NCBI GenBank assembly: GCA_947167015.1
Contig: CAMVGM010000007.1
Location: forward strand, 1-62,939
Direction: 5' to 3'
Length of the DNA: 62,939 bases
Source of the DNA: an uncultured Bacteroidales bacterium
GTDB lineage: Bacteria > Bacteroidota > Bacteroidia > Bacteroidales > UBA932
Below the pieces are notes generated by a model, which had not been told where the DNA came from, made no database searches, and saw nothing but the letters and a program-made list of their open reading frames with translations. Both the position numbers and the translations under genes were made by a program. How positions within the stretch are numbered: position 1 is the first letter of the stretch; every line of letters starts with the position of its first letter. This document shows positions 1-8,689 of this stretch, one piece after another.

Positions 1-622
1 GCACGAGGATGATGCGTTCCGGCTCGATGATCCAGTCGAAACGCCGGTCACGCATCGCCCAGTACAGTTCGTTCTGGCGATAGAGCAACACCCCGTCGTC
101 GGTAATCTCGGCATCGGTATAGGGGACATCCAGCGGAAGCGTGGCGGTCGTGACGGACTTGCCCGGCACGGAGTACCAGAAGTACTGCGGGTCGAACTTC
201 TTCAAGCCCTCGCCCGGCACATAGAGGGTGCGTTCCAGCCAACCGAACACCCGGTTCGGATCCGAACCCGGGAAAACGTTGAACGTCACGGAAGGATAGG
301 GGGCCTCAGGCTCCTCTTCCAAGTCGACAACCGGACCGATTATATCGGGATTCCAGAAAATGCTGTATTCGATCTCTCCCGGGCCGTCCCAAAACTCGGA
401 TTCTTCCCCGGCCTGTGCGGCAAGCATGTCCTCATAGTCCTTGTGGAAGTCCTTGCGCTGCTGCGGGGTGGAGATCCCGTCCGGCAGCGCGGACGACGGC
501 AGGGCCTCGAAGAAAGCCCAGACGGATTCAGCGGAAGGCTTCTGCAGTTTTTGGGCGGAAGCCGCCGGCGCCGTGCCCAAAAGGAGCACCGGCAACAGGA
601 ATAAACAAGCCAGATTTCTCAT
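1..622 (-). CDS. Secreted protein of unknown function, C-terminus cut off by window edge
   Basis: Reading the minus strand from the ATG at 622 gives about 207 residues with no stop before the window edge, so the C-terminus is missing. The protein starts MRNLACLFLLPVLLLGTAPA and has a clear signal peptide ending near ASAQ, so it is exported. The mature part is acidic and rich in aromatic residues, with no motif I recognise. The ATG lies 7 nt downstream of a TAAATTTG promoter box, which supports this start and a separate transcript from recN. Function unknown. Confidence 0.7.
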   Translation of the reverse strand, partial: MRNLACLFLLPVLLLGTAPAASAQKLQKPSAESVWAFFEALPSSALPDGISTPQQRKDFHKDYEDMLAAQAGEESEFWDGPGEIEYSIFWNPDIIGPVVDLEEEPEAPYPSVTFNVFPGSDPNRVFGWLERTLYVPGEGLKKFDPQYFWYSVPGKSVTTATLPLDVPYTDAEITDDGVLLYRQNELYWAMRDRRFDWIIEPERIILV

Positions 623-629
623 AATCCCT

Positions 630-637
630 CAAATTTA
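630..637 (-). promoter_or_regulatory. -7 promoter box (TAAATTTG) of the secreted-protein gene
   Basis: Matches the Bacteroidota TAnnTTTG consensus on the minus strand. It ends 7 nt before the ATG at 622, so the mRNA would have almost no leader. Confidence 0.55.
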
Positions 638-676
638 ACACTTTTTCAACAAAACACCCCAAAAAAAGGATGCAAA

Positions 677-2341
677 TCATTCGGAAAGGAGGGATTCGGC
701 ATTGGCGATGGCGGCGGGCGTGATGCTGGCGCCGCTGAGCAGGCGGGCGATCTCCATTGTCCGCTCCCGGCCCCGCACCTCCCGGACCGAAGACACGGCC
801 CGTCCGTCGGGCAGGACCTCCTTCGTGACGACATAATGGGCGTTGCCCCGGGCCGCCACCTGCGGCAGATGCGTAATCGAGAACACCTGCATATCCTTGC
901 CCATCTCGCAGATCATCCGGCCCATCTTGTCGGCCACGCTGCCGCTCACGCCGGTGTCGATCTCGTCGAAAATCAAGGTAGGCATCCCGGTGAACTTCGC
1001 CATCATCGCCTTGAGACTGAGCATGATACGGGACACTTCGCCACCCGAAGCGCACTTCGCCACGTCCACCGGATCACGGCCGGTGGCAGAGAAGAGGAAG
1101 GAGACGCGGTCCGTCCCGGCGGGTCCCTCCGGGGCGGCGCACACCGCCACGTCGAAGACGGCCCGGTCCAGCTCCAGGAAACGGAGCGACGCGGTGACGG
1201 ATTCGGCGAAACGCGGAGCGGCCACCAGACGCGCCTCCGTGAGGGCCGCACAGCAGAGGCGGTAGCGCCCCTCGGCGGTTTTTTCTTCCTTCTCGAGGGT
1301 GCGGATGCGGTCGTCCGCCAGGTCGGCGTCGGACAGGCCCGCGGCAAAGCGCTCGCGGACTTCGATCAGTTCGTCCACCGTCTGGCAGCCGTGCTTTTTC
1401 AACAGGGAATACAGGCGGGACATCCGCTCTTCGACCGCCTCGAGCCGGGCGGGAGACAGGTCCACGCGGGCATCCATCGACCCGATTTCATCGCAGATGT
1501 CGTCCAGTTCCACGCGGGCGGACTCCAGCCGTTCGCGCAGCGGCCCGGCGGCGGGCAGGAAACGCGCGACGTGCTCCAGCTGGCGGCCGGCTTCCTTGAG
1601 CGATGCCGACATCCCCGGCAGCTCGCCGTCCGGCAGCAACAGGGACAGCGCCCGGCCGAGCGATTCCTTGATCTGCTCGGCATTCGCCAGGCTGCGCTGC
1701 TCCTCTTCGAGGGATTCCAGTTCGCCCGGGACGAGTTTCGCCTCGTCGAGCTGGCGCCACTGGGCTTCGTTGTAGTCGCGGTCCGCCTGGAGGCGGCGCT
1801 GCCGCTCGCGCGCCTCGGAGAGTTGCGCGCGCAGCTCCTGCAGGGAGCGCCAGGCGGCCCGGCACTCCTCCAGTTGCGCGGCGTCGCCCGCGAAATGGTC
1901 CAGCAGGGAAAGCTGGAAGCGGGCGTCGGTCAGCAGCAGGCTCTTGTGTTGCGAATGGATATCCACCAGGCGGGCGCTTACCTCCTGGAGGAGGGAGACG
2001 GGGACGGGACAGTCGTTGATGAAACTCCGGGAGCGTCCCGAACGGGACACCACGCGGCGGATCAGCAGGCGCGGTCCGTCCGCCTCCACGTCGGCCCCTT
2101 CCAACAGGGCCTCCAGCGCCGGGTCCCCGCTTGTCTCGAACAGCGCCTCGACCACGCAGGAATCGGCTCCCTCCGAGATCACGGACGCCTCCGCGCGGGC
2201 CCCGGCGAGCAGCGACAGGGCGCCCAGCAGGATGGACTTGCCGGCGCCCGTCTGACCCGTAACGATAACAAGACCCTCCGGAAAATCGACATCCAGAGCG
2301 TCTATCAGTATGTAATTCGCTATGTGGAGACTACACAGCAC
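677..2341 (-). CDS. recN: DNA repair protein RecN
   Basis: SMC-like ATPase of recombinational double-strand-break repair, 554 aa, the usual length. The N-terminus LHIANYILIDALDVDFPEG is typical, followed by a Walker A motif GQTGAGKS (residues 29-36; most RecN have GETGAGKS). Long charged coiled-coil arms fill the middle. The signature region CASGGEVSRIMLSLK and Walker B TLIFDEIDTG lie near the C-terminus. No ATG is available; the start is GTG at 2341, overlapping the end of the omega gene by 11 nt and suggesting translational coupling. It is last in a trxB-bamD-rpoZ-recN run. Confidence 0.93.
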   Translation of the reverse strand: MLCSLHIANYILIDALDVDFPEGLVIVTGQTGAGKSILLGALSLLAGARAEASVISEGADSCVVEALFETSGDPALEALLEGADVEADGPRLLIRRVVSRSGRSRSFINDCPVPVSLLQEVSARLVDIHSQHKSLLLTDARFQLSLLDHFAGDAAQLEECRAAWRSLQELRAQLSEARERQRRLQADRDYNEAQWRQLDEAKLVPGELESLEEEQRSLANAEQIKESLGRALSLLLPDGELPGMSASLKEAGRQLEHVARFLPAAGPLRERLESARVELDDICDEIGSMDARVDLSPARLEAVEERMSRLYSLLKKHGCQTVDELIEVRERFAAGLSDADLADDRIRTLEKEEKTAEGRYRLCCAALTEARLVAAPRFAESVTASLRFLELDRAVFDVAVCAAPEGPAGTDRVSFLFSATGRDPVDVAKCASGGEVSRIMLSLKAMMAKFTGMPTLIFDEIDTGVSGSVADKMGRMICEMGKDMQVFSITHLPQVAARGNAHYVVTKEVLPDGRAVSSVREVRGRERTMEIARLLSGASITPAAIANAESLLSE

Positions 2342-2651
2342 CGTCTTCCTGGGCTACCCGGTAATAGAGTTCGCCCGCCTCGAATTCGGAGATTGCGACG
2401 AGGTCCGGCTTGGGCTGGCGCTCGTAGTATTTGGAGATTTCGATCTGCTCCTTGTTCTCGAAGACTTCGTCCATGGTGTCGCGCTCGCCGCGGAAATCCT
2501 CCAGCTTCTTGGCGAGTTCCTTCTTCTCCGCCAGGGCAATCTGGTTGGCCCGCTTGGCGAGGATGACGACGGTTTCATAAATATTGCCCGTAGGGGCGGC
2601 GAGATCCTTGATGTCCCGCGTGATGGTGTTGACAGGTATTTTCTTTTCCAT
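2331..2651 (-). CDS. rpoZ: RNA polymerase omega-like (Rpb6-type) subunit
   Basis: Small polymerase subunit that helps assemble or stabilise core RNA polymerase; 106 aa. It carries the conserved segment NIYETVVILAKRANQIAL followed by an EVFENKEQIEISKYYERQPK block, typical of the Bacteroidota RpoZ/Rpb6 family and divergent from the proteobacterial omega. It lies 33 nt after bamD and overlaps the start of recN by 11 nt, so it is part of the same operon. Confidence 0.85.
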   Translation of the reverse strand: MEKKIPVNTITRDIKDLAAPTGNIYETVVILAKRANQIALAEKKELAKKLEDFRGERDTMDEVFENKEQIEISKYYERQPKPDLVAISEFEAGELYYRVAQEDGAV

Positions 2652-2684
2652 ACCTTCTTTACGGCTCGAGCGTGTACGGGAGTT

Positions 2685-3488
2685 TCAATTTTTTTCTTTC
2701 ACCTTCGCATACAGGGCGTCGAGCTCCTTGCGGTGCGCGGACTCCGGGTATTCCCCGATGAAATTGAGGTAGTCGTCCTGGAAGACCAGGAAGCGCTCCT
2801 TCTGCTTCGACGCCACGCTCATGTCGGCGTACTTGTAGGAAGACATCGCGGAGTAATAGAGGATCTCCTCCCGGAACACGTTGTCCGCATCTTCCTTCAG
2901 GATGTTCTTGAAAGCCACGCGGGAAGCGCGGTAATCCTCCATCTTGTAATACAGGCGCGCGTTCTCGAAGGCCTTGCGGTCCAGGCGCTCGCTCAGTTCT
3001 TCCAGCCAGTGGCGGCAGATGTCGGAGTTCGCCCCGGTCGGATGCGCCAGCAGGTACTCGGCGATCGCGTTGATGGCGGCGTAGGTCGGCGTCTGGTCCA
3101 ACTCGTAGCGCAGGGTCGCGCGGTAGAGGCAGTCGATCCGGAGGAATTCGGCCATCTCGGAGAAACTGCCCTGCGGGAAGTATTTGAGATACTGCTCGAA
3201 ATTGGTGTCCGCGGTGTAGTAATCCTTGTAGGAATAGTTGCTCAGCCCGAGATAGTACATCACGGTATCGTAGCGTTCGGTACCGTTGGTCAGCAGGGTC
3301 AGCGACTCGAAGAGCTGCGCGGCGCGGGTGTACTTCCCGCTGTTGAAATAGTCGAACGCCAGCTTGTATTTCGCATCCACGTCGTTGCTCTCCAGGATAC
3401 GGTCGTATTCGGACTTGCAGGAGGAGAGGGAGAGGGCGGCGGCGGACAGCAGGACGCCCAGGCAGAGGAGTAAGGTGGATCTTTTCAT
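2685..3488 (-). CDS. bamD: Outer membrane assembly lipoprotein BamD
   Basis: Component of the BAM complex that inserts beta-barrel proteins into the outer membrane. 267 aa with a lipoprotein signal (lipobox LSSC, Cys24). TPR-type helical repeats follow, including YKLAFDYFNSGKYTRAAQLFESL, typical of the BamD/YfiO family. The ATG overlaps the trxB stop by 4 nt (ATGA), so translation is probably coupled. The next gene downstream is rpoZ. Confidence 0.88.
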   Translation of the reverse strand: MKRSTLLLCLGVLLSAAALSLSSCKSEYDRILESNDVDAKYKLAFDYFNSGKYTRAAQLFESLTLLTNGTERYDTVMYYLGLSNYSYKDYYTADTNFEQYLKYFPQGSFSEMAEFLRIDCLYRATLRYELDQTPTYAAINAIAEYLLAHPTGANSDICRHWLEELSERLDRKAFENARLYYKMEDYRASRVAFKNILKEDADNVFREEILYYSAMSSYKYADMSVASKQKERFLVFQDDYLNFIGEYPESAHRKELDALYAKVKEKN

Positions 3489-4411
3489 CGTTTCAAATAT
3501 TTTTCGGCATCCAGTGCGGCCCGGCAGCCCGACGCGGCGGCGTTGACCGCCTGGCGGTAAACCGGATCCTGCACGTCCCCGGCCGCGAAGACGCCCTCCA
3601 CGCTGGTGCGGCTGCTGCCGCCCTCGGTGAGGATGTAGCCTTCGGGGTCGGTCGCCACCCAGGGCGCGAAAAGCTCGGAGGCGGGGTGGTGGCCGATGGC
3701 CAGGAAGAAGCCGTCAACCTGTATATCAAAAACCTCGCCATCCTTGCGCAACAGGCGCGCACCGGTGACGCCGGAAGCGTCGCCGAGCACTTCCTGCGTG
3801 TTGCAGTTCCAGAGGATTTCGATGTTCGGGGTGGCCTTGACGCGTTCCTGCATGGCCACGGAAGCGCGCAGGACGTCGCGGCGCACGATCATGTACACTT
3901 TGCGGCACAGGCCGGCGAGATAGGTCGCCTCTTCGCAGGCGGTGTCTCCCCCGCCCACGACCGCCACGTCCTTGCGGCGGTAGAAGAAGCCGTCGCAGGT
4001 CGCGCAGGCGGACACGCCCATCCCGCGGAACTTCTGCTCGGAAGGCAGGCCCAGGTAGCGGGCGGTGGCACCGGTGGCGATGATCAGGGCATCCGCTTCC
4101 AGCTCCGCGCTCCCGTCCACCGTCACGCGGAAGGGACGCACGCCCAGGTCCGCGGCCGTGACGGCGCCCCGGCGCACGTCGGCGCCCAGGTTCACCGCCT
4201 GGGAACGCATGTCGGCCATCAGCTGGTTGGCGTCCACGCCGTTCGGAAAACCGGGGAAGTTCTCCACGACGGTGGTCGTGGTCAGCTGTCCGCCGGGCTC
4301 CATCCCCTCGTACAGCACGGGCGACAGGGCCGCGCGGGCGGCATAGATCGCAGCGGTATATCCGGCGGGGCCGCCGCCGATGATCAGGCATCTTACGTGT
4401 TCCATATCCAT
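3485..4411 (-). CDS. trxB: Thioredoxin reductase
   Basis: NADPH-dependent flavoenzyme that reduces thioredoxin in the cytoplasm; 308 aa. FAD-binding GGGPAG is near residues 12-17, the redox-active CATC at 136-139, the NADPH site VVGGGDTA near 151-158, and a closing GVFAAGDV FAD motif is present. The start is the ATG giving MDMEHVRCLI; a second in-frame ATG two codons later is possible. A TATCTTTG box ends 9 nt upstream. First gene of the trxB-bamD-rpoZ-recN run. An adjacent upstream Fur-family gene might link it to redox or metal stress (inference). Confidence 0.93.
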   Translation of the reverse strand: MDMEHVRCLIIGGGPAGYTAAIYAARAALSPVLYEGMEPGGQLTTTTVVENFPGFPNGVDANQLMADMRSQAVNLGADVRRGAVTAADLGVRPFRVTVDGSAELEADALIIATGATARYLGLPSEQKFRGMGVSACATCDGFFYRRKDVAVVGGGDTACEEATYLAGLCRKVYMIVRRDVLRASVAMQERVKATPNIEILWNCNTQEVLGDASGVTGARLLRKDGEVFDIQVDGFFLAIGHHPASELFAPWVATDPEGYILTEGGSSRTSVEGVFAAGDVQDPVYRQAVNAAASGCRAALDAEKYLKR

Positions 4412-4420
4412 AACAAAGTG

Positions 4421-4428
4421 CAAAGATA
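4421..4428 (-). promoter_or_regulatory. -7 promoter box (TATCTTTG) for trxB operon
   Basis: Consensus TAnnTTTG on the minus strand in the gap between the Fur-family gene and trxB, 9 nt before the ATG at 4411. It suggests that trxB-bamD-rpoZ-recN has its own promoter and a very short leader. Confidence 0.6.
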
Positions 4429-4434
4429 CATATT

Positions 4435-4881
4435 TTATTTGACCGGCAGCTTGCGGGTCGGCCGGCAGAGCAGCTGGACCTCGAAGCCCTCGATCTTGTA
4501 CCCCCGGAAGCGGCGGCCCTTGAAGTGCGCCTCGAGCCAGGAGAGGAGTTCTTCGTCGTCCAGGTCCCGCCAGGCCTCGCTGCGGGTGTCGTACAAGTGC
4601 AGGTGCCGCCCCGCACGGGCGTCGAAATACATCTTGTTCGAGCGACCCGAGCAGCGGCCGTAGATCTTGAGATCCGCCATCGCGGTGAGGATGTTGTACA
4701 CGGTGGCGACGGCGACGGGCGTCCCCTGTTCCGCGAGGTAATGCGCCACGTCGTCGGCGCTGGCGTGCCCCAGGGCGATCATCGCCTCGTGCACGGCCAG
4801 CCGCTGGGGCGTGGCCTTCAGCCCCTTCTCGCCGAGCATGCGGCGGAATTGCACGGGATTGGGAATGCCTTTGTCGCGCAT
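4435..4881 (-). CDS. Fur-family transcriptional regulator (PerR/Fur-like)
   Basis: Metal- or peroxide-sensing DNA-binding repressor, 148 aa. The winged-helix region contains GLKATPQRLAVHEAMIALG and VAVATVYNILTAM, the typical recognition helix of Fur proteins. The dimerisation half has the HLHLYDT metal-site signature. There are no CxxC zinc motifs, so it lacks the structural zinc site seen in many Fur/PerR proteins. It starts 7 nt after the rpoN stop and lies just upstream of trxB. A PerR-like role is a guess from the neighbour; Fur or Zur cannot be excluded. Confidence 0.8.
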   Translation of the reverse strand: MRDKGIPNPVQFRRMLGEKGLKATPQRLAVHEAMIALGHASADDVAHYLAEQGTPVAVATVYNILTAMADLKIYGRCSGRSNKMYFDARAGRHLHLYDTRSEAWRDLDDEELLSWLEAHFKGRRFRGYKIEGFEVQLLCRPTRKLPVK

Positions 4882-4888
4882 CGTCTGC

Positions 4889-6292
4889 CTACAGTTCCTT
4901 GCGCCAGCGGGCCAGCGGGATGCCCAGCTGCCCGCGGTACTTCGCGATGGTGCGGCGGGCCACCTTGTAGCCGCGGCGGCCCATCTCCTCCACGAGCTGC
5001 TCGTCGGTGAGCGGTTTCTTCTTGTCCTCGGCGTCCACGCATTCCTGCAGGGCCTTCTTGAGCTCGCGGGTAGACACCTCCTCCCCTTCCTTGTTCTCCA
5101 TGCCCTCGGAGAAGAAGTATTTCAGCGGGAAAATACCGAAGTGGGTCTCGATGTATTTGCTGTTGACCACGCGCGAGATGGTGGAGATGTCGAAGCCGGT
5201 CTTCTCGGCTATGTCCTTGAGGACCATGGGCTTGAGGTCCGCCTCGTCGCCGGACACGAAATAATCGTGCTGGTACTCGAGGATGGCGGACATCGTCTTG
5301 GAAAGGGTGTTCTGGCGCTGCTTGAGCGCTTCGACGAACCACTTGGCGGAATCGAGTTTCTGCCGGACGAAGGTCGCGGCCTCCTTCTGCGCCCGCTCCG
5401 AAGAGCCCTTGGCTTCGATGAGCAGGTCCGCGTATTTCTTGTTGACGCGGAGTTCGGGCACGGAGAAGCGGGGCATCGAGAAGCGCAGGACGCCGTTCTC
5501 CTCCTCCAGGACGAAGTCGGGGATGATCTGCTGCGCCTGGTCGGTGTAGGTGTAGTCCGTCTCGCCGCCCGGGGCGGGATTCAGTTTCACGATGCGCGCC
5601 ATCGCCCCCTTGAGGTCTTCCTCCGACAGGCCCAGGCGGGACATGATCTTCTGGAAATGCTTGTTGGAGAACTCCGGGAAGAAGTCCTCCAAGATGCGTT
5701 CGGCGTTGACGGTGTCCCGGGTCTGCTTGCCGGAACGCAGCTGGAGCAGCAGGCATTCGCGCAGGTCGCGGGCCCCCACCCCGGAAGGTTCCAGTTCCTG
5801 GACCACCCCGAGCATGCGGAGCACCTCGTCGGCGTCGGTACGGATGCCGGCGCGGAACGCCATGTCGTCCACCAGCGACTCGATGTCGCGCCGCAGGTAG
5901 CCGTCCGCATCGAGCGAGCCGATGATGAAGGCGGCGACGGCGTACTCTTCCGGGCTGAGGTCGCGGTAGCCCAGCTGGTCCATCAGGGACTGGGTGAAGC
6001 TCTGGCGCACCGAGAAGGTGTTGTACTCCGGCCGGGGATCCTTGCCCCAGTTGCTGACGCGGGTGCGGTAGGAAGGGATGTCCCCCTCGTCGGTGATCTC
6101 GTCCAGGGAGACGTCGCGGGCCTCTTCCTCCTTCTCCGGGTCGGGGGTGTCGTCCAGCACCGGATTCTCCTCGAGTTCCGTACGGATCCGCTGCTCGAGC
6201 TCCTGGATCGGGAGTTCGATCAGCTTGATCGTCTGGATCTGCAGCGGGGAGAGTTTCTGCTGCTGCTTGAGTTCGAGGCCTTGCTTGATCAT
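4889..6292 (-). CDS. rpoN: RNA polymerase sigma-54 factor
   Basis: Sigma-54 directs RNA polymerase to -24/-12 promoters that need an enhancer-binding activator. Region I begins MIKQGLELKQQQKLSPLQIQ, followed by the acidic region II and the core-binding and HTH domains. The RpoN box ARRTIAKYRGQLGIP is near the C-terminus. The frame is open further upstream, but the ATG at 6292 gives the canonical N-terminus and 467 aa, and lies just after the SPOR-gene stop. No sigma-54 activator gene is in the window. Confidence 0.93.
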   Translation of the reverse strand: MIKQGLELKQQQKLSPLQIQTIKLIELPIQELEQRIRTELEENPVLDDTPDPEKEEEARDVSLDEITDEGDIPSYRTRVSNWGKDPRPEYNTFSVRQSFTQSLMDQLGYRDLSPEEYAVAAFIIGSLDADGYLRRDIESLVDDMAFRAGIRTDADEVLRMLGVVQELEPSGVGARDLRECLLLQLRSGKQTRDTVNAERILEDFFPEFSNKHFQKIMSRLGLSEEDLKGAMARIVKLNPAPGGETDYTYTDQAQQIIPDFVLEEENGVLRFSMPRFSVPELRVNKKYADLLIEAKGSSERAQKEAATFVRQKLDSAKWFVEALKQRQNTLSKTMSAILEYQHDYFVSGDEADLKPMVLKDIAEKTGFDISTISRVVNSKYIETHFGIFPLKYFFSEGMENKEGEEVSTRELKKALQECVDAEDKKKPLTDEQLVEEMGRRGYKVARRTIAKYRGQLGIPLARWRKEL

Positions 6293-6296
6293 CGCG

Positions 6297-6845
6297 CTAT
6301 TCGGTAACGGCGGCGGACATCCGGGTGTCGGGACGTCCGACGGAAGGGTACTTGAATCGTTCCCGGACGATGAACGCATCCGGGAAATCGCCGACAATGG
6401 TACGCAGGAAGGCCTCGGCGTCCAGACGCGAGCGGAAATTGCCCACCGTCACCTTGAAGTTCGGCGAGGAGTAGGTCCGGTAGGCCTGGATGTAGGGATA
6501 CATCGTATTGAAACGGCGGATCACCGCGGCGGATTCCTCGCGGGCGGTCCGGCTGCTGGCGAAATACAGCCGGATGCGGAAACCGTTGTAGTTCTTGGAT
6601 GCGTTGGCGCTCACCTGCTTGTTCAGCGCGGAGCGGATGGCCGGCGTCTGGCGCACGACCACCTGCTCGGGCAGGGCGGAAAAGATGTCGCGCCCGACCA
6701 GGGTGGAGTCCACCTGGGCCTCCAGGCCGGTGTGTTCGATCTCGTCCGTCCCCTCTTCGATGACTTGCGCGCGCAGGCCCAGTGCCGGGGCGCAGAGCAT
6801 CAGGAGCAGGACCGCACAGGTCCGTATGATTGTCTTGTTGTCCAT
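6297..6845 (-). CDS. SPOR domain-containing secreted protein
   Basis: 182 aa with a signal peptide ending near LRAQ. The C-terminal half (about residues 85-170) contains FRIRLYFASSRTAREESAAV and a later FKVTVGNFRSRLDAEAFLR block. That is the pattern of a SPOR domain, which binds denuded peptidoglycan glycan strands at division sites. It is 4 nt upstream of rpoN and 2 nt downstream of the small lipoprotein gene, so it belongs to the same minus-strand operon. The exact role is unknown. Confidence 0.75.
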   Translation of the reverse strand: MDNKTIIRTCAVLLLMLCAPALGLRAQVIEEGTDEIEHTGLEAQVDSTLVGRDIFSALPEQVVVRQTPAIRSALNKQVSANASKNYNGFRIRLYFASSRTAREESAAVIRRFNTMYPYIQAYRTYSSPNFKVTVGNFRSRLDAEAFLRTIVGDFPDAFIVRERFKYPSVGRPDTRMSAAVTE

Positions 6846-6847
6846 CT

Positions 6848-7342
6848 TTATCTGAGTTCGTCGAGGAGCGTCCCCAACGGGATGTCCTCCAGTTCAATAT
6901 CCTTGCCAATGCCGCGCACGGACGCCCGTCCCTTGACGGAAAGCGTCAGTTCGTCCTTGCTCAGCGGCGCTTCGAACGTGCGCAGCAGCCCCAGCAGGCT
7001 GACGTCCCCGGAGAGCCGGCAGCGCACCGGCAGCCGGTAGAGGCTGTCCGTCCGGGCCTCGATCACCACGCCGTCTGCGCTGAGGTCCAGCAGGGCTTCC
7101 CCCCGATACTTCGCCTGGCCGGTCAGGTCGGTCAGCGTGAGCCGCGCGGACGGGTTGTGGACGCCCACCTCCAGTTCCGCGGAGAGCGAGGTCAGCCCCT
7201 CCGGCACGATCGATACGACGCGCGCCGAAGTGACCGACAGGTCCTGGAGCCCCTTGGGGGCGCAGCCCGCCAGGCCGAGGGCCAGCAGGAGCGGCAGCAG
7301 GATGCTCAAGCGTCTCATTCCGGGTTTCTTGCTCATTTCCAT
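6848..7342 (-). CDS. Small lipoprotein, LEA14-like
   Basis: 164 aa. A hydrophobic leader ends in the lipobox LAGC (Cys27), so it is lipid-anchored. The mature part (ELEVGVHNPSARLTLTDLTG and DLSADGVVIEARTDSLYRLP) resembles the water-stress/LEA14-like beta-sandwich fold; this is a weak assignment. Starts at MEMSKK (7342), MSKK (7336) and MRRLSIL (7318) are all possible; the first lies 4 nt after a TATCTTTG box. First gene of the lipoprotein-SPOR-rpoN-Fur operon. Confidence 0.65.
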   Translation of the reverse strand: MEMSKKPGMRRLSILLPLLLALGLAGCAPKGLQDLSVTSARVVSIVPEGLTSLSAELEVGVHNPSARLTLTDLTGQAKYRGEALLDLSADGVVIEARTDSLYRLPVRCRLSGDVSLLGLLRTFEAPLSKDELTLSVKGRASVRGIGKDIELEDIPLGTLLDELR

Positions 7343-7384
7343 CCTACAAAGATAAGAAAATAATCTCTATCTTTGCGAAGTCTT
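7343..7384. promoter_or_regulatory. Divergent promoter region, lipoprotein operon / miaB
   Basis: Only 42 nt separate two divergent start codons. A minus-strand TATCTTTG box (7347-7354) ends 4 nt before the lipoprotein ATG. A plus-strand TATCTTTG box (7368-7375) ends 9 nt before the miaB ATG. The two polymerase footprints must overlap. Confidence 0.65.
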
Positions 7385-8689
7385 ATGGGAAAGGTATATA
7401 TAGAGACATACGGCTGCCAGATGAACGTGGCGGACACGGAGGTCGTCTTCGCCATCCTCGGCAAGGCCGGCTTCTCCCGCACGGAAGACATCGCGCAGGC
7501 CGACGTAATCCTCGTGAACACCTGCTCCGTGCGCGACAACGCCGAGCAGCGCATCCGGGGGCGGATCGAGCAGTTCAACATCTGGCGCAAAGCACGCCCC
7601 GGCGTGCTCGTGGGCGTGCTGGGCTGCATGGCCGAACGCCTGAAGGAATCGCTCCTGGAATCCGGCAAGGTGGACGTCGTGGCCGGCCCGGACGCCTACC
7701 GCAACCTTCCCATCCTGCTCGGTGCCGCCTCGGACGGACACCCGCAGATCGACGTGCTGCTCTCCCGCGAGGAGACCTACGGCGACATCGCCCCGCTGCG
7801 CGTGGACAAGAACGGCGTCTCCGCCTTCATCTCCATCATGCGCGGCTGCAACAACGTCTGCTCCTACTGCGTCGTCCCCTATACCCGCGGGGCGGAACGC
7901 AGCCGGGACTGGCGCACCATCGTCCGGGAAGCGTGCGAATGCGCCCAGGCGGGTTACAAAGAGGTGACCCTGCTGGGCCAGAACGTGGATTCCTACCGCG
8001 ACGGCGAGGTCGGTTTCGCCCGGCTGCTCGCCCTGGTCGCCGAGGCCGTCCCGGGCCTGCGCATCCGCTTTTCCACCTCCAATCCCCAGGACATCTCGGA
8101 CGCCGTGCTGGAGACGATGGCCGCGCACGCGAACATCTGCCGCCACATCCACCTGCCCGTCCAGTCCGGCTCCGACCGCATGCTGGAAAAGATGCGCCGC
8201 CGCTACACCCGGGCGGGATACCTGGAGCGCGTGGCGAAGATCCGCAGCCTGATGCCCGACTGCGCCATCACCACCGACGTCATCGCGGGCTTCTGTTCCG
8301 AGACGGAGGAGGACCACCGGGACACCCTGTCCCTGTTCGAGGCGGTCGGCTTCGACGCCGCCTTCATGTTCCAGTATTCCGAGCGTCCGGGCACCCTCGC
8401 CGCCCGGAAATACCCCGACGACGTGTCCCCGGAGGTCAAGAACCGCCGGCTGGAGGGGATCATCGCCCTGCAGAACCGGCTCTCGCTCGAGAGCAACCGG
8501 CGCGACGTCGGCAAGACCTTCTGCGTGCTCGTCGAAGGCCCATCCAAGCGCGATCCGGACCGCTTGTGCGGCCGCAACAGCCAGAACAAGATGTGCGTCT
8601 GGCCCGATACCGCCCACCGCGCCGGCGACTTCGTCGAGGTTACCGTGGAAGACTGCACCCAGGCCACCTTGCTCTGCAAGCTCGCCTAG
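7385..8689 (+). CDS. miaB: tRNA-2-methylthio-N6-dimethylallyladenosine synthase MiaB
   Basis: Radical-SAM methylthiotransferase that converts i6A37 to ms2i6A37 in tRNAs reading UNN codons; 434 aa. The N-terminal domain holds the auxiliary 4Fe-4S ligands Cys11 (YGCQMN), Cys47 and Cys81. The radical SAM cluster is CNNVCSYC (Cys155, 159, 162), followed by VVPYTRG. A C-terminal TRAM-like segment ends the protein. The ATG at 7385 is chosen because an upstream in-frame TTG lies inside the promoter box. Its TAG stop overlaps the radC stop by 3 nt. Confidence 0.95.
   Translation: MGKVYIETYGCQMNVADTEVVFAILGKAGFSRTEDIAQADVILVNTCSVRDNAEQRIRGRIEQFNIWRKARPGVLVGVLGCMAERLKESLLESGKVDVVAGPDAYRNLPILLGAASDGHPQIDVLLSREETYGDIAPLRVDKNGVSAFISIMRGCNNVCSYCVVPYTRGAERSRDWRTIVREACECAQAGYKEVTLLGQNVDSYRDGEVGFARLLALVAEAVPGLRIRFSTSNPQDISDAVLETMAAHANICRHIHLPVQSGSDRMLEKMRRRYTRAGYLERVAKIRSLMPDCAITTDVIAGFCSETEEDHRDTLSLFEAVGFDAAFMFQYSERPGTLAARKYPDDVSPEVKNRRLEGIIALQNRLSLESNRRDVGKTFCVLVEGPSKRDPDRLCGRNSQNKMCVWPDTAHRAGDFVEVTVEDCTQATLLCKLA

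Noticed and set aside
836..2566. Long open frame antisense to recN
   Set aside because: Produced by the GC-rich codon bias of recN; its Arg/Gly/His-rich translation has no protein-like motifs. Similar long antisense frames opposite polA, both susC genes, glpA and infB were dismissed for the same reason.
4435..4881. Naming the first Fur-family gene perR
   Set aside because: Closeness to trxB is suggestive, but metal-site residues do not distinguish PerR from Fur or Zur by eye.
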